Assembly (NCBI RefSeq): GCF_018991925.1
Contig: NW_024736071.1
Coordinates: forward strand, 14,569,569 to 14,633,568
DNA from: Homarus americanus
Lineage: Eukaryota; Arthropoda; Malacostraca; Decapoda; Nephropidae
DNA length: 64,000 nt
Reading direction: 5' to 3'
This document shows positions 49,457-62,732 of this stretch, in pieces. A program made the position numbers and the translations under genes. Within the stretch, counting starts at the first letter, position 1; each line of letters starts with the position of its first letter. A model generated the notes under the pieces. That model was given only the letters and a program-made list of their open reading frames with translations. It made no database searches and was not told where the DNA came from.

Positions 49457-52400
49457 GCCAGAAGTACCAGTCACCGCACATCACTGTTATACATAATACT
49501 CTGAGCTCTAATAATTTCATATAATAAGTTCGGGTTCAGCCTGTGAGTGTGGCCAGGTAACGTTATGTTACCTCAGGTTGCTTGGCCACAGGGCTGATGA
49601 AGAGGTTGCCTTACTGCTTTGGCTTTTCACTATATGGGTGTTGGTTAATAATAAATCAAGAACACTTTTCACACGTTATAAGTGACTTGTCTGTATGTGA
49701 GTCTTTCTTCTCCTGTGAAAAATTATGTTCACGATTCGCCTGAATAATTACAGAGCCAAGACCACATCTTTCTCGCTGCATCTCCTAATACAACAAACAG
49801 TAAAGATATCTTACAGTAAATAATTGTAAAATAAGTGGATGTAAAAATACTACCGAAATATTATTAAACGACATTCACTATACATGATAAAAGAATATTT
49901 AAATACTCCAAGAAATAGACTATCAAAATGTAGTGAAAATATATTGAGAGGTTGAGCGTACGAGAGATCATGGTTAGATCAGATGCTCCCATGGTAAGCG
50001 CAACACTCAAAGCCTGGCTGGAGGCATGAGAAGCAATTGTTATCCTTATACTCTATTTTTATTTTATAGATCTTTTGTATTTTATACTATCCAAGTTTTC
50101 AATATTATTTTTTACGATAGAGAGAGTAATATTACCAAGCACTTTCCGACTGATAATGTGTTTTTCATTATAAAACTGTATATAACCTCCAGTATGAAAT
50201 ATGAATTATATTTTTGTAGGTAAAAGCTCACTTGAAAAACTATGATAAATTTTGCCAACAGCGGTCATGACTAAACATGACATATTAATTATATTCTTTG
50301 GGTTGATGGATAGTTTAGCCATAAGCCGTAGTTAAGTTGGTGGAAGTTTATTGACATGTGCTTTAACATAACATTATCAGGGAAAAAAAAGGAGAATAGG
50401 AACAGAAATCTCCAATACCAATCTATGGACGAAAGGAAATAGAGAAAATAAATGTAAATAAAATATGATAACAATAAACACGAGGGAGAAGATGATGTTC
50501 AAGTCATCAGTTTCTTAGAACAAGCTTAAGTCACCAGGTGTAACAGGTCCTGTTAACCAATAGAATTATTAAGATACTGCAATGAGACAAAAACAAAAAC
50601 ACTGTCTTTATTCAGATCCTTAAAAATTACACATATTAAATTTTCTCCTCGTAAGGTGGCATGGTGTATCCAATCACTTTATAATCTTACCGCAATTTTG
50701 GGCCTTTTTTTAGTTGCCACGAATATGTCTTAAATTTAAAATCCAGTTACAGTCTCACTTTAATACTTGCGGTAAAACAAAAAATTAATGTAGGAGCCTT
50801 TGAGAGCCAGAAACATGTCTCATAACTCAGCCACGAGTTCATCCATCACCCTCATCGCCCCACCAGCCACGATGAGCCCGACGAATTTTTACCTGACTCT
50901 GATAACTTTTGGCCAGAGCCTTGAGGATTGAATTCATGACTGGCCAGCACGGTACGAACACCTTCAGAATGTGGAGAAATGTATCACTTCTCAATTTCAT
51001 GTTTGTTCTTCCCAGTGTAGGGTATGTACCTCATCCCCATTTTTTTCCAGTGAATAGTTTTTTATACTGTTCTTTAAATATTATTGCTAAAACTACCATT
51101 ATCATGATTAACTTTACTTATACTATTATCATTATTACTATTATAATAATCGAAATACAGGAGTTATTTTTACCATTATTGAGATTCAAGTAAAAATTAT
51201 TGCCCATCATTTCTTGTCTTACTCTTGTTTTCATCCTCGTCTTCATTTCCTCCTTTTATTTACACGAATCATTCCAATTAACGTCTTTATGTGCAGGAAT
51301 CACTCAAGATTATCACTGGGATTTCTCAAGAGAAGACTAATAAAAAATGTGCCCGAAAAACATTCCCACTGAGTGTTTGGTGAAAATCTAGCAAGGGTAA
51401 AACACGACAAGATGACTTAACCTGACCTCATCTCAACTTAACTTAACTTCACCAAACCTACCTTAACTTAACCTAACCTACTATACTTAAACTTAATCTA
51501 ACCTAACCTTCAACAACAACCTACTTTGCCGCCACCAGAAGGAAAAAAGAAATATTGATCATCTGTTTCAGTGATCAGTTAATTTCCCTTAAAAACAAAA
51601 AGATCACGAGACATAATGATCAATTCTTTTACTTTACAATTTCTTTCGGTTTATCTTCAACACCTTCCATCCACAACTTTTCGACTTCAATAAAGCCATT
51701 TGTGTTTGTAATTCATCAGACGCCTTAAAGAAACAAACAAACATTAGCACACGAATATAAATTGTATCGATTACAGTTCAGAACTTTTTAAAGAATCTTC
51801 GTCGCCTTAACTTAAGAACTGTAACTTTATATTTTCCAAAAACAAAACAAAACAATCATCCGTAGTCCCTTATGTTATATGTCTTAATCAACCAATGACC
51901 TCAAACTAAACCTGGTCTCATCTACATTATTTGTGCAAAACTAAATAAATATTTTAACGTTCGAGGTTTTGGTTTGAATATTTTTCTTTTACATTAGTAG
52001 ATGCCTTCCCTCTTTCAGTCGTTTGTCTATTATTCAATGTTACTTCTCAATCCTCTCAGAATTGTTCTCTCTAGCAACGTCATCTGCATTTTCCTTATTG
52101 CATCAGTTGTATTTCTGTTTATATTTACTTTGTAATATAATGCTGATCTTCTTCATGATATACTTCACTCTCCCTCCGCCGCTGCTGAGTTTCACTTCAT
52201 TTGCAAGACTTTCTTCTGTTTTATATTATATTGCTTTTCTAGATAAGAAAACATTGTCTCTTAAATAGTTCGTCTCAGGTATTCTCCTCCGCTTTATCTT
52301 TACATCTCAGACAACTAAAGTCTTACATTTTTGTTGCTATCAACGTGCACTTTCTCGAGAAACTCATCTTTAACTTGTCCTTTACACTTTTACCACTGGC

Positions 52401-54593
52401 GGTGCTATTCTCTAAACTTACTTTTATTTCATTACTTTACTTTTCTTTTCTCGTAAACTTTGACCAATGTTGTTAGTATTTCATTAACTTGAATTCTATT
52501 TCACGTTTATATTATAGTTTATATGTCTCTACCTCTGTTCTGTAAGTTTTGAAAAGTTTTATATTTGTTCCCTGTCTTACTGATCACCATTAATTCACTA
52601 CATATGTTTACTACGTAGTTACTTGTATTCACTAAGCAAACATTTAAAAGTCATCTTATGGTTGTGGATGTGAACTGGCTTTATAGCAAACTCAATATAT
52701 GATAATTGCAAGAAGACGATGATGAGAAATTGTAAATGCAAATGAATTAACAATAACAGACAAGATACACCTACGTAATATCCCAGCAACTTTTTTCTTC
52801 CTTCATGACAGTCGAGAGGCGTTGTGGCATATTATTGTTTTTCTTTTCCTAACCCTCATTTATGATTGGTTGAATGAGTCCCGGACATGAGAGAAAAAGA
52901 TGACTAGATGCACAGATAACGTAGCACACACAACAAACAGAAATGCCCTGAACCTCTCGTATGTTATGTCCCAAGCCATGAAATAAAGAAAAACAACAAG
53001 TCGCAACATTGGCTTTGTAATTTGAAAACAGGTCACAGTATCGACGGATTTAAGGTCCGGCTAAAAACCGCAATATGTGGAAGTCATTTTGAACTTTCTT
53101 GCTCACAAAATGGCCGTTAAGCTGACCTGCTTGGGTACGAAGGAATAAAAAGATTGAAACCTGACGCCGTACCAAGGATGTTTGTGAATAAAGAAACAGG
53201 GGAAGAGCAGCTGTTAACGGAGAGAACACTGTTGAACTATACGCTGAAGCAGAACACTGAACGACTATTGGAGTTCCACGCCACTGTCAGGCTCCTCAGT
53301 ACACACCCCCTACGAAATTTATTCTAAAAACCAATTTCTATGACAATAATATAATATCAATTCATTATATTAATAAACCAAATATTCTCAGAAAATAAAA
53401 ATGCAGTGAAAAAAAAATTAAGACCACATTATCAACTTCATCACCTGAATGTACAGGAGTCTGCGAATTAGAATGTATTATACAGCACATTAACTTTGAG
53501 GAGTTAATGTAGTTCAAACGTCCGTATAATATAATCCCGACATCCTGCCCCGACAAGTGCTATTAAATCTGATTACAATGAGGTCATCACCCCCCCCTCC
53601 AGTCTTACTTATATTTTTGGCAGGGAACATTGACACACTGACACCTCGTAACACTCATACACCAACACACTGATATATGCACATACTGACACTGATACAC
53701 ATATTTACTGATACACTTTACATACTGAATACACTGGACTGATGTTAGAATTTGAAAACACAATACAAAAACATTTCAAGTTTCACGTTACGATCGATAC
53801 TTGTTCATTCACGACGAAAACTTTAACATAGACCGACTTACTCTCATACTAACGGCACCCTTTTGTTACAACCAAATCCTTTAACCCTATCGTAGCGCTG
53901 TCAGACGCTCCCTACATACGGAAAAGTACAGTGGAGATGAGAGACCGCCTTAAGAAGACAGCGATCTGTGCATCCTGAGTCTGTCCCATAGATTACAAAT
54001 GCTGGCCGTTTACACTGAACACATGCGGTTAACTTCCAAATTTTCTACCTAGCCTGAAACTATACTGTTTATTATAAAGATACTGCTACTCGTACATCAA
54101 CAACATTACTTTTAATATTTGTAATATATGTATTTTCAATCAACTCTTGTACAGTACAGCTCTATGATCGCGGTCTATAGTCATAATGATGGTTCAGACA
54201 TGGGCCGCCATCACTGTACGTCATCACTGAATGTATATGATACCGATAAATTATTTATATATCATAAAGTTATACTAGATACTAAAAAGAGATGGAAATT
54301 TGTACATCACCAATATCTCATATTTAAATATATTTTCCATTAATGTGAAATTTTAAACATATAATAGACTATGCAGTAACCACTTAATATTTCTTGATAC
54401 TGTTGTTTATTCACAAAATGTTCGTCATGTCCATTTACATTTTTTTTGTTTCGTTACATTTATTTTCATTATTTATGAATATAATTACCTACAGCCTGTA
54501 CCTGTTTGTTAATGATTTTCAGAAATATAAATAAACTCAAAGCCCAAGTGTTCGCCATAGTGAGATTGATGCAGGAGAAGTACATACCTTTAC

Positions 54594-54597
<4 letters not shown>
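49457..54597. other. No gene seen; degenerate TTAGG-like patch at 51418-51515
   Basis: More than 5 kb of AT-rich sequence, with few microsatellites. At 51418-51515 ACTTAACCTAACCT-type units form a degenerate telomere-like patch. A (CACTGATA)-type patch lies at 53630-53730. No exons recognised. Confidence 0.5.

Positions 54598-54639
<42 letters not shown>
54598..54639. repeat. (CT)n microsatellite
   Basis: About 21 units. Confidence 0.95.
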
Positions 54640-54641
<2 letters not shown>

Positions 54642-55196
54642 TACTGATACTTTCGTTATTTTGTAATCATGGGTTCTGCTTCTGCCACTATGACTTTGAC
54701 TTTTACAACTTCTGCCGTGGTTAGTTCTGTTTTTTAAACTAATTATATCTGTACTGTCACCGTTATTCTCTTGCCATCACGACCGTAACTTCTATATTTG
54801 GCTACTTCAATTCTTGCCATGGCAATATTAGTACTGTTCTTAATGGCTTCTGTCGAGGCTTCTTCAATTTACGTTACTGACAAGTTACCTACAGCATAGG
54901 TTCTGCCCGTCCGATGTTGTGTACGATGCATCCCACCATGAGAATCACACACAACTCCCTCGTCTTGTGTGTCCAAGTGTTTCTGTATTAGCATGACGAT
55001 TAGAACTACTCTTACAATCGATAAAATTAGATGTACACTATATTAAGTCAGGTAAAGTTAGGTGACGTTTAAACTCACCTCAGTTATAGTTAATCGTGGC
55101 TTTACTACACCTTGTACATTTAACCTACTGCACGACAGCCAATTATATGTTTATCAAAGAAAATACCTAGTTTTAAAAAAGTGAGTGTTTACATTT
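54640..55196. other. No gene seen
   Basis: Degenerate CT/TTC-rich stretch then AT-rich sequence. Confidence 0.5.
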
Positions 55197-55235
55197 GTAT
55201 CATATCATTTACGGTCCCCGTAAATGATATGATAC
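55197..55235. repeat. Perfect 18-bp-arm palindrome
   Basis: GTATCATATCATTTACGG (55197-55214), spacer TCC, then CCGTAAATGATATGATAC (55218-55235). The symmetry extends outward by a further 6 bp with two mismatches (ACATTT/GTATGT). Confidence 0.95.
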
Positions 55236-55687
55236 GTATGTAATTTAATCATGTACGTTGCTTTTCAGGTTAGGAGTCGGTCACATTTGTGTATAAAACG
55301 TGAAAAAATGAAAAGAAATGTTCTTGTTAACTGACACAAATTGAGAGAAAATTGGATCATGCAGTGAGGATTATATAATAACACTCTAATGGAATAAGAT
55401 AATATTTCAAAGTGTTCAACGAAATTATTGTATCTGAATAATTTTCACATGACATATAATGCCGTTAGATGGTTCTGTGCATGTTGTACTGCTGAACAAC
55501 TTAAGATTATGAGTGAAAATGGAGGAAGTGTAAATATTTGCATGACTTCTGCGTTTGGATTTTCACAAACCTTGTGTCCCTGGGAGAATATGTTCAGGTC
55601 GACAGATAGGAAAATCTTACCTGCCGCTTTTATATCACCTGAGGAAAACATTCTGGAAATTGGCGTGCGTCACCCGGAGGGAAAGAA

Positions 55688-55718
<31 letters not shown>

Positions 55719-56287
55719 CGAGCACACATACACGCCCGCACGCACACACAGGGAAGAGAAAACCTTTGCACTACAAGTATATTTCTATGCCTACACTAGA
55801 AACTATGTACAGTACGTCCCCCCAACAAGACTGCATCACTGACTCTCTCATTCAGGTACTAACAGAGAAACATAACTTAAATCTCTGCAATAATACACCA
55901 TTACAGAAAACCAAATCCTCGTAATACAACCTTCTTCAGGTACAGAACAGTACCTATCTATAATTCAACTATAAATAAAGTTATAGCAGCCCTATATGTG
56001 ATTTCATCAATGTTACTCCTTCAGCGATAAAGAGGTATTGATAGTCTCTATACTGTCCTGACGTAACTCTACCTTCTAGTTCTTGTCTTCCCATCTACCC
56101 AAGAAAAAAACTCGGTCTTGTGATTTCTAAAACACACACTAAGTATGCTGTTTAGTTTGCCTTATTGACTTTGTATTTTGTAACAGAATAATATTAGTGA
56201 AGTGTATAAATTATATGGCTCTTTCATATTATACCAAGGAAAATGATAATGTAGTTGATGAAGTCAATGATGATCAATATTAATTGT

Positions 56288-56328
<41 letters not shown>

Positions 56329-56509
56329 ATCTTGGGATTTTCATCTTAGAGTGTAATTAACGAGATAATTTTTATTTAACCTGATTAACCTGCTGAGAGA
56401 ATTAATAAAGACTAATACATATTTCAGAGAGAATATAACGAAAGGCTAAACATGCTGTAGTTCAATATACAATGATAATGTAATGTTTATAAATCTGTTT
56501 ATATTATAC
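55236..56509. other. No confident gene; (GA)n at 55684-55712 and (TC)n at 56291-56324
   Basis: An open frame from 55428 gives about 85 non-repetitive residues before the GA array, but it matches no family I know and has no splice or start context. The rest is AT-rich. Confidence 0.4.
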
Positions 56510-57185
56510 TTAGTCCAGGAAATGTAAATGGAGAAACCAGATATCAGATAAACAACGTTGTTAGAGAAATCCGACTGTGAGAAAGATTTAGGAGTAATGA
56601 TAAGTAGGACTCTTAAAGCAGGACAACAATGCGTATTTGATCGAAATAAGCACTTGGGTTCATACAAAGGAGTGTTAGTTACAAGACTAGCGAGGTGAGA
56701 CCTCACTTGCATTATGCACTTCAGTTCTGGTCACCGTACTACAGAATGGATATGGAATCCATAGAAAGCATTCAGAGAAGGATGACAAGATTAATCCCCA
56801 GCATTAGCAACCATGAGTACAGAGACAGATTAAAGCATCATAATTTGCACTCCCTCGAGAGACGTAGAGTGAGGGGCGATATGATTGAGGTGTATAAATG
56901 GAAGCCAGGGTTAAACAAAGGTGATATAACAAAGGTATTCAAACTATCCAACCAGAAGCGAACTTGTAGCAATGGTTTTAAATTAGACAAATTTAGATTT
57001 AGACGCAAGATAGGTAACCACTGGTTTGAAAATAAAGTTGTGGATGAGTGGGAGACGTTACCGTACTTCATCATTAACTCGAACACGCTGGATAGCTTCA
57101 AAGGGGTCGGGTTGAGCGTAAATGGGACTGCCTAGTATGGGCCAATAGGCATGCTGCAGTTTTCTCCATCATTATGTTCTTATGT
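56510..57185 (+). pseudogene. CR1-like LINE 3' fragment with the longest open C-terminal frame
   Basis: Starts with NVNGETRYQINNVV and, after a frameshift, CEKDLGVMISRTLKAG, the region just after the RT catalytic core. A deletion removes the KIILKLYL block. From 56695 to 57135 one clean frame reads RPHLHYALQFWSPYYRMD, IESIQRRMTRLIPSI, YRDRLKHHNLHSLERRR, VRGDMIEVYKWKPGLNK, then FRFRRKIGNHWFENKVVDEW and ends VGLSVNGTA with a stop. The family tail CCTAGTATGGGCCAATAGGC...TCCATCATTATGTTCTTATG follows. 5' truncated; no RT active site. Best-preserved C-terminus of the three copies here. Confidence 0.88.
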
Positions 57186-57803
57186 AAAGTTGCTTCACGA
57201 TAAATGTTTGTGATTTTGCTGTTGCGAGTTTTTTTTCATTCTATTGCTGCGTTAGAAGTGTTTATAATTTTCTCTTTGTGTGAGATCTATTTATAATTAA
57301 AAAAAAGTGTATGATTTTTTGCCAAAGCTCATGACGTTATCATCGTATTCATGGGGCTAAAACAGTGGATTAAATCACTGTACTCGGGATGTTGGAACAA
57401 ATCAAAAAGGTTAATTAATGTGACTTATTAACTTTCTGACGAAATATACCGTTTGTGTTGTTCAGATTAATGCTATTCCCTCTGCAGGTGCTGTTTACAT
57501 TGCCTTAATGGAAGAACGGAAACTGGATAAGCCCATCACGTTAACTCATTAGCGTACAGTTCAAGAACCTAAAGCGCCTTTGTTTACCCTGCTGGGCCTG
57601 TTGACTTTACAGGTCCCTTTAACCAAACAGAACAATGCACACAATCATCTTGTTTTGAGATACATAGGAATTATCTACATACAGTATGTGTTCGTCTGTC
57701 TATTATCTAGCTGCCGTTATAGTTACAAGTCTTTTCACTATCTTTCTAGCTACCTAATCTTCCATCAATCCGTCGATAATCTTTCACCAGTTCAATTGGT
57801 ACC
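57186..57803. other. No gene seen
   Basis: AT-rich; nothing recognised. Confidence 0.5.
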
Positions 57804-57833
57804 TGATCTGACCTGACCTGACCTGACCTGACC
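57804..57833. repeat. (CTGAC)n pentanucleotide repeat
   Basis: Five to six units; one base away from the CTAAC telomere-type motif. Confidence 0.9.
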
Positions 57834-59830
57834 TCACCATCAAGATTGTGGTCCTGTCCTTACAGGTATCATACATAACGTTTAGGTTAAGTTAGTTTGT
57901 AATTCATTTGGCTTTCCGTGTTGTATGACTATAATGATGACAAAAATACAATAACATCGTTGTATAGAAGAGTTCGTAAACCAGACTACATGAGTTAGGT
58001 TAGGTTAGGTTTCTGGATCCTGTGTTCCTTTGCCAGGCTGGGCTATACCAACTATGTATTATCACATTAGAGCTAAAAAAACACACACACAAAATATACT
58101 AATTAATACAATCCAGTATTCTGAACTTTTGTGATGCTCCGCCGCCCCACTATTAATACCTTACAGGACGATATCATTCACTCGGCATTATCGGACCCTT
58201 TATAAAGCAGCTTATATTCTTGTCTTTTTTTAATTAAATATGAACAAAGGTGAGTTCACGTTTCAGGTTCTATTTCTGTCTTGAATTTGTGTCATTAATA
58301 TCAGAGTCAGACATTTCCTCTCTAGTTATACTTTGAGGTAATTAAGGTAGTTACTGGGGTACAAAACTGCCAGGTCATGAAAAGTGGCACGCACACACAC
58401 ACACTCTACTGTACAAGTACTGTCTTTCACGTCATCTAAGAAATTTTTCATACCTGCACGAAGATGTATTTCAATGAAGAGATACTTAAATGTCTTCTAC
58501 ACCTGCCTATACGTCCCTCGAACCTACCACCTGACGCACTATGCAACGAAATGCCAAAATGTCCCTCCAGTCCTGGCATTTACCTTCATGGCGGCCATTT
58601 ACATCACACTTCAAAATGAGATATTGTGCTTGAAATAGTTTCTCTCAAAATAACTCAGGAACATAATTAGACTGACGCTTCCCGCCTCCCTTGGGAAGCG
58701 AGTGCCGACAGCCTAGTGCCAGAATTAATAGTGGACACAAAACGGAAGTAAATATTGAAATCACCCCAGATTGTTTGGCTGGAAAGTCATTAGCAGCGGA
58801 ATTTGTGTTATTTCGTATTTTGTGTCATCCGGCTGAGAGTAGGAAGATCGAAAGCCGTGATCAAACAAATGTTGCACCAGAGGTTTTATAAACCTGATGC
58901 ATATATCTCAAAATTTTGGTGCGCTGTTATTGTAGCTCACTGAGTAACGTGTTCTGTAAACATTGCTGGAAATGCTACTGGCGTCTCAACTGGTATGGCG
59001 CGGAATATATAAATAAACACCCAAAATACCTCGTTTTCGTTCAAATTTAGTGTATTTATTCAAAGCAAATTTTATTTCCATTGGTACACAGATACTACTT
59101 GAAATAATTCACTCGATATATTGAAAAATTTATTATAAAATAACTAAACTGTGTTTTTACATGTACCACCAAACATTGTTTATATTAGGAATTATCATAA
59201 ACAATCATTAGTAGCATTGGACATTGTTTACAACGATAATATATTTGTTTGCGAAGTTTAATAATACCTTAGGTTGCTTCTATTCTAATTACGATATAAT
59301 TCCCAAATTAAGCAAAAAAAGACCTCAAATGAAAGAAAATGGACCCAACTGAAAAAGAAAGATAGAAGAATATGAAAGAAATTTATCTATATGAAATAAA
59401 TGGATCACATTGAAAATTTACAAGTTACATGAAACTATAACGAAACGAAATGAAACTAAGAAGGTCTAACAGAAACATGATAGATTCACTAAAATGTAAG
59501 TGTGTTAAATGAATCCCACCAATAATTTTTATACCTCCTCCACCTAACCTAATCAAACCTGACCTAACCTAACCTAACTAACTTAACCAACCAAACTCAA
59601 TTCTTCCTTTTGATATTATAGACATTTACATTTAAGATTCATATTAGTGAATTGACTCTTATTACCTGGGTTCTCTTTTACAATCAAACGGGTTCATTAA
59701 GAGGTTCAGTCTAGATAGGATTCATTTGGGGTTCATTTGCGCAACTAGACAGATTCCGTTTATTAGTCAAACTCTCATGTAAAATATACTCATTTAATTT
59801 AATTAACTTGTACTTCCAAACGGAAAAGGA
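57834..59830. other. No gene seen; TTAGG-type patches at 57992-58011 and 59519-59580
   Basis: Three TTAGG units at 57992-58011 and a degenerate CCTAA-like patch at 59519-59580. The rest is AT-rich without recognised genes. Confidence 0.5.
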
Positions 59831-59889
59831 TGTATGTATGTATGTATGTATGTATGTATGTATGTATGTATGTATGTATGTATGTATGT
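59831..59889. repeat. (TATG)n microsatellite
   Basis: About 14 pure units. Confidence 0.95.
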
Positions 59890-60462
59890 ACCATTTGGAG
59901 GTACAAGTTAGGTTATCATGAAAAGGTCGTCGGGCTTACCAAGCACAAATACGTAAATGTGCTCTAAATCTCGTGTTTGTGTTCGGTTTTCTGAGGCCAT
60001 TGAGGCATGAGGCAGCCAGAGTGAGAAACAGCAAACACTTTCATCCTAAAACATCCGTCGAAAGTGAGTTTGAGCGATGACACTACCACCTGCACTGTAC
60101 CTGTTGCAAGAGAATTCAGTGAGTCCGGGACGTTTGGTGTGAAAGTCTGAATTTAAGGACGTTTAGTGTGAAAGGGATTTTCTTAAGATGTTCTAAAAGT
60201 TAAAATTTAAAGGCGAGTAATGTGAAAGTTAAAGTTCGGGGTTGTTTGGCGTGAAAATGGAAATTTAAAGATAGTTGACAAATTAATGAAAATTTAAAGA
60301 CGCAACGAAGAGTTTAGGAATATGTGAAATAAGGAAGTAATTTAGGAATAAGTGGGAAATTTTAGGGTCAGTGACTTGTATGAGAGAGCAATTTAAGATA
60401 TGATAGGAAACTTTCAGTATGTTTAGCATGACATACAACATATAGGGATGATTACCATAATA
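59890..60462. other. No gene seen; degenerate repeat at 60123-60300
   Basis: The motifs GGACGTTTAGTGTGAAAG and GAAAATTTAAAGA recur about every 45-50 bp between 60123 and 60300, suggesting a decayed minisatellite. Confidence 0.45.
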
Positions 60463-60710
60463 AAAGAAGTGCGGCGGTCGAGCGGATACAACAATCAGTG
60501 GTTCTATTCCCGGGAGCTCAGTTCACCCAGCTATAAATGGGTACCTAAGTTAACAACCTATGGAAGTGAAGGCGGTCGAGAGCAGTACTGGCCATCTGTT
60601 CTCAACAACCTTCACTTCCCCGAAGGTTTAGTATAAGAGAACAGTGTGCTGTATCCACACTGTCCCTAACGTGCAGTCACGCCGATAGGACCCACTTTAA
60701 GAGTTGTGGA
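60463..60710 (+). mobile_element. SINE family B, copy 2 (tRNA-derived)
   Basis: Box-A-like GCGGTCGAGCGGATA near 60474-60488 and box-B-like GTGGTTCTATTCCCGGG at 60497-60513. The body shares GGGTACCTAAGTTAACAAC, GGCGGTCGAGAGCAGTAC, CCCGAAGGTTTAGTA and TAGGACCCACTTTAA with the copy at 43.4 kb, in the same orientation. It is about 40 bp longer in the 3' half. Confidence 0.8.
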
Positions 60711-61167
60711 AGGTAAAGGACAAAGTTTCATAAACAAGTTCAATATAGGTTTGCGTATTTTACTTCTGATCAAATAATTCCTGTATACTGCATATCAAAA
60801 TAAAACAGTAGCAGGTAATAATTAAGACACAAATACTTTATTTTATGAATGAATAATACATAAAATTCCGTTCGTTCTATTTTACTTCCTGCTTTCTTAC
60901 TGTATTTTGTCTAACGTAAACGTCATACATAATACAAAATTTATTTATAACGTCATTACGAGATGTTTAGTGGGAGACAGTTTCTTAAGGATCGAGTGTA
61001 CCCGAACTGAGATTAAAACTGATGATCAAGCGTCGTTTTTCAACTTGTCTTTCGACTGAGCCACTTAGCGAAACCATTAATTTATCTGCGTCTTCCTTTT
61101 TCTGTAAATTATAAAAATTATATTATTGTCTTATTTTAATTCGTTATTTTTCTTGTACTACGGAAAT

Positions 61168-61170
<3 letters not shown>
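60711..61170. other. No gene seen
   Basis: AT-rich; nothing recognised. Confidence 0.5.

Positions 61171-61199
<29 letters not shown>
61171..61199. repeat. (TC)n microsatellite
   Basis: About 14 units. Confidence 0.9.
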
Positions 61200-61202
<3 letters not shown>

Positions 61203-61498
61203 CCCAAAGGAAATGACATGGAAAGCGGCGGGGTCGACAGTGGCCACAAATTAGGAGCAAATATTTTATCACGATGGACAGGCTACCTGGCAGGTCATTA
61301 CCAGACTCATTTACATTCAGGTGTTGAGACGAGACGAGGGAATTTTCGTCAACTAAGTTCCCCTCCATAAAGACAAAGACCCAAGAGAAGGTTGATCCGC
61401 TTTCCTCTCTCAGAAGGTAAAAATCTCTGTGTAGTTGTTAGTACCTGGTAACTAGTAAGCCTCTTAGTAGTGAGAGAGAAGATAGAAGAGAGGAGTGT

Positions 61499-61530
<32 letters not shown>
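61499..61530. repeat. (GT)n microsatellite
   Basis: About 15 units. Confidence 0.95.
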
Positions 61531-61531
<1 letters not shown>

Positions 61532-62236
61532 GTATATCTAATAATTATCAACTGTTGATGCACTAGTGTAATTACTAAACTATATTACACGCTTAAAGAC
61601 CTTAGCTGTCGAAATTCATTAACACATTATAAAGTCAACGTCATATCCACGACGATACAGAATAACTAAATTCTGAGGTATTAGTGCAGCAACAAGTGTA
61701 ACCTCGTGGACATTTAATATCGGAATTATGTCACCTATGCAGAAACGTTAAATGTGCTTCTGCTAAGTTGCTAAATTCAAAAAGGCTTCCAGTTTCTAAA
61801 ATAGCCGCCAATTTGTGGCAAGTTCGCTAAAAAAAAGGTTAGAACTGTCCAATTTGCAAGATCGAAATTTCATGCTTTTGATTCTAAACTTGATGATTCT
61901 GACCTTTAAAATGAAATAGGAATGAAATCTAAGTATATATTTAAGAAATTATGACTTTCTGGAATCAAAATATTAACAAATAATAAACAGCTTCAAGCTT
62001 ATTAAACCAGTAGTCATATTAGTATCTTTATTGGACAAATGACAAATTATATAAAACAATTCTGTTCCAATAACAGTTGTATAATAACTAACCAACCATT
62101 TGCAGATATTTCTATGTGAGAGTCTAGGTGTTCATTGTTGGGCTGCTTAAATCTGAAATTGCCGATACACTGATAGCCCGGTTGTCTGTGACGAAAAACA
62201 GAATTCGATTACTCATATTTCCAAGGAAGTACCTAT
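61531..62236. other. No gene seen
   Basis: AT-rich; nothing recognised up to the cysteine-rich relic. Confidence 0.5.
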
Positions 62237-62540
62237 CTAACCAGTAAACATGCATCTATTGTAGTTATCATCGTCTTCATCAATGTCATCATCACAGCCA
62301 CCAACCAAGTCCACATGCTCATCACTTGGTTCTCACACTTGTCTACACTGTCACAGCAGCTACATAAATCGGTGCAGCTCAGACCACTTTTTTTTACAGT
62401 GGCTGTGATTTGTAGAAAATTTGGTTTTGACACATCCACACTTTACCAGATGAATCACTGACTGATCATAACAGGAATCCATTCATGTTCTTACAGTTCC
62501 TATCCGTAACCATGAGGTGATGGGAGCTTGGGATTGGTTA
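62237..62540 (-). pseudogene. Broken cysteine-rich C-terminal tail of an uncharacterised invertebrate protein family
   Basis: On the minus strand, in N-to-C order across three frames: HGYG (62503-62514), EWIPVM (62467-62484), HLVKCGCVKTKFS (CGC codons at 62432-62440), then after a frameshift in an A-tract KKSGLSCTDLCSCCDS (SCTDLC at 62362-62379) and DKCENQ. After another frameshift comes SDEHVDLVGGC and an acidic DDDIDEDDDNYN stretch (62261-62296) ending at a stop (62237-62239). The order GxGW...W.P.M...L..C.C...C...C.CKK.GL.CTDLC.C...CEN plus an acidic end recalls a tail seen in large uncharacterised proteins of arthropods and cnidarians (from memory, not searched). It may bind zinc, like other CxC motifs. 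Two or more frameshifts and stops make it a pseudogene, or possibly part of a mobile element. Confidence 0.55.
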
Positions 62541-62732
62541 CCTAATCCCTGTTCTAGAACTATCAATTAATAATGTGCACGTGGCATGGTTAGTGGAGGT
62601 GGCATTTTTTTTTCTGAATGAGCTTGTTTCTTCTTAAACTGTCACCACTTTATACCATTCACTTAGGAAATCTGTCTTCAGAAGATAAAGCTGACATACA
62701 AACATCTCGACCCCAGCCAGTGTTTCAGCTAT
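62541..62732. other. No gene seen
   Basis: Short unrecognised stretch between the cysteine-rich relic and the LINE tail. Confidence 0.5.

Noticed and set aside
55428..55700. Unique 85-residue open frame as a host exon
   Set aside because: No recognised domain, no acceptor/donor pair, and it runs into a GA microsatellite.
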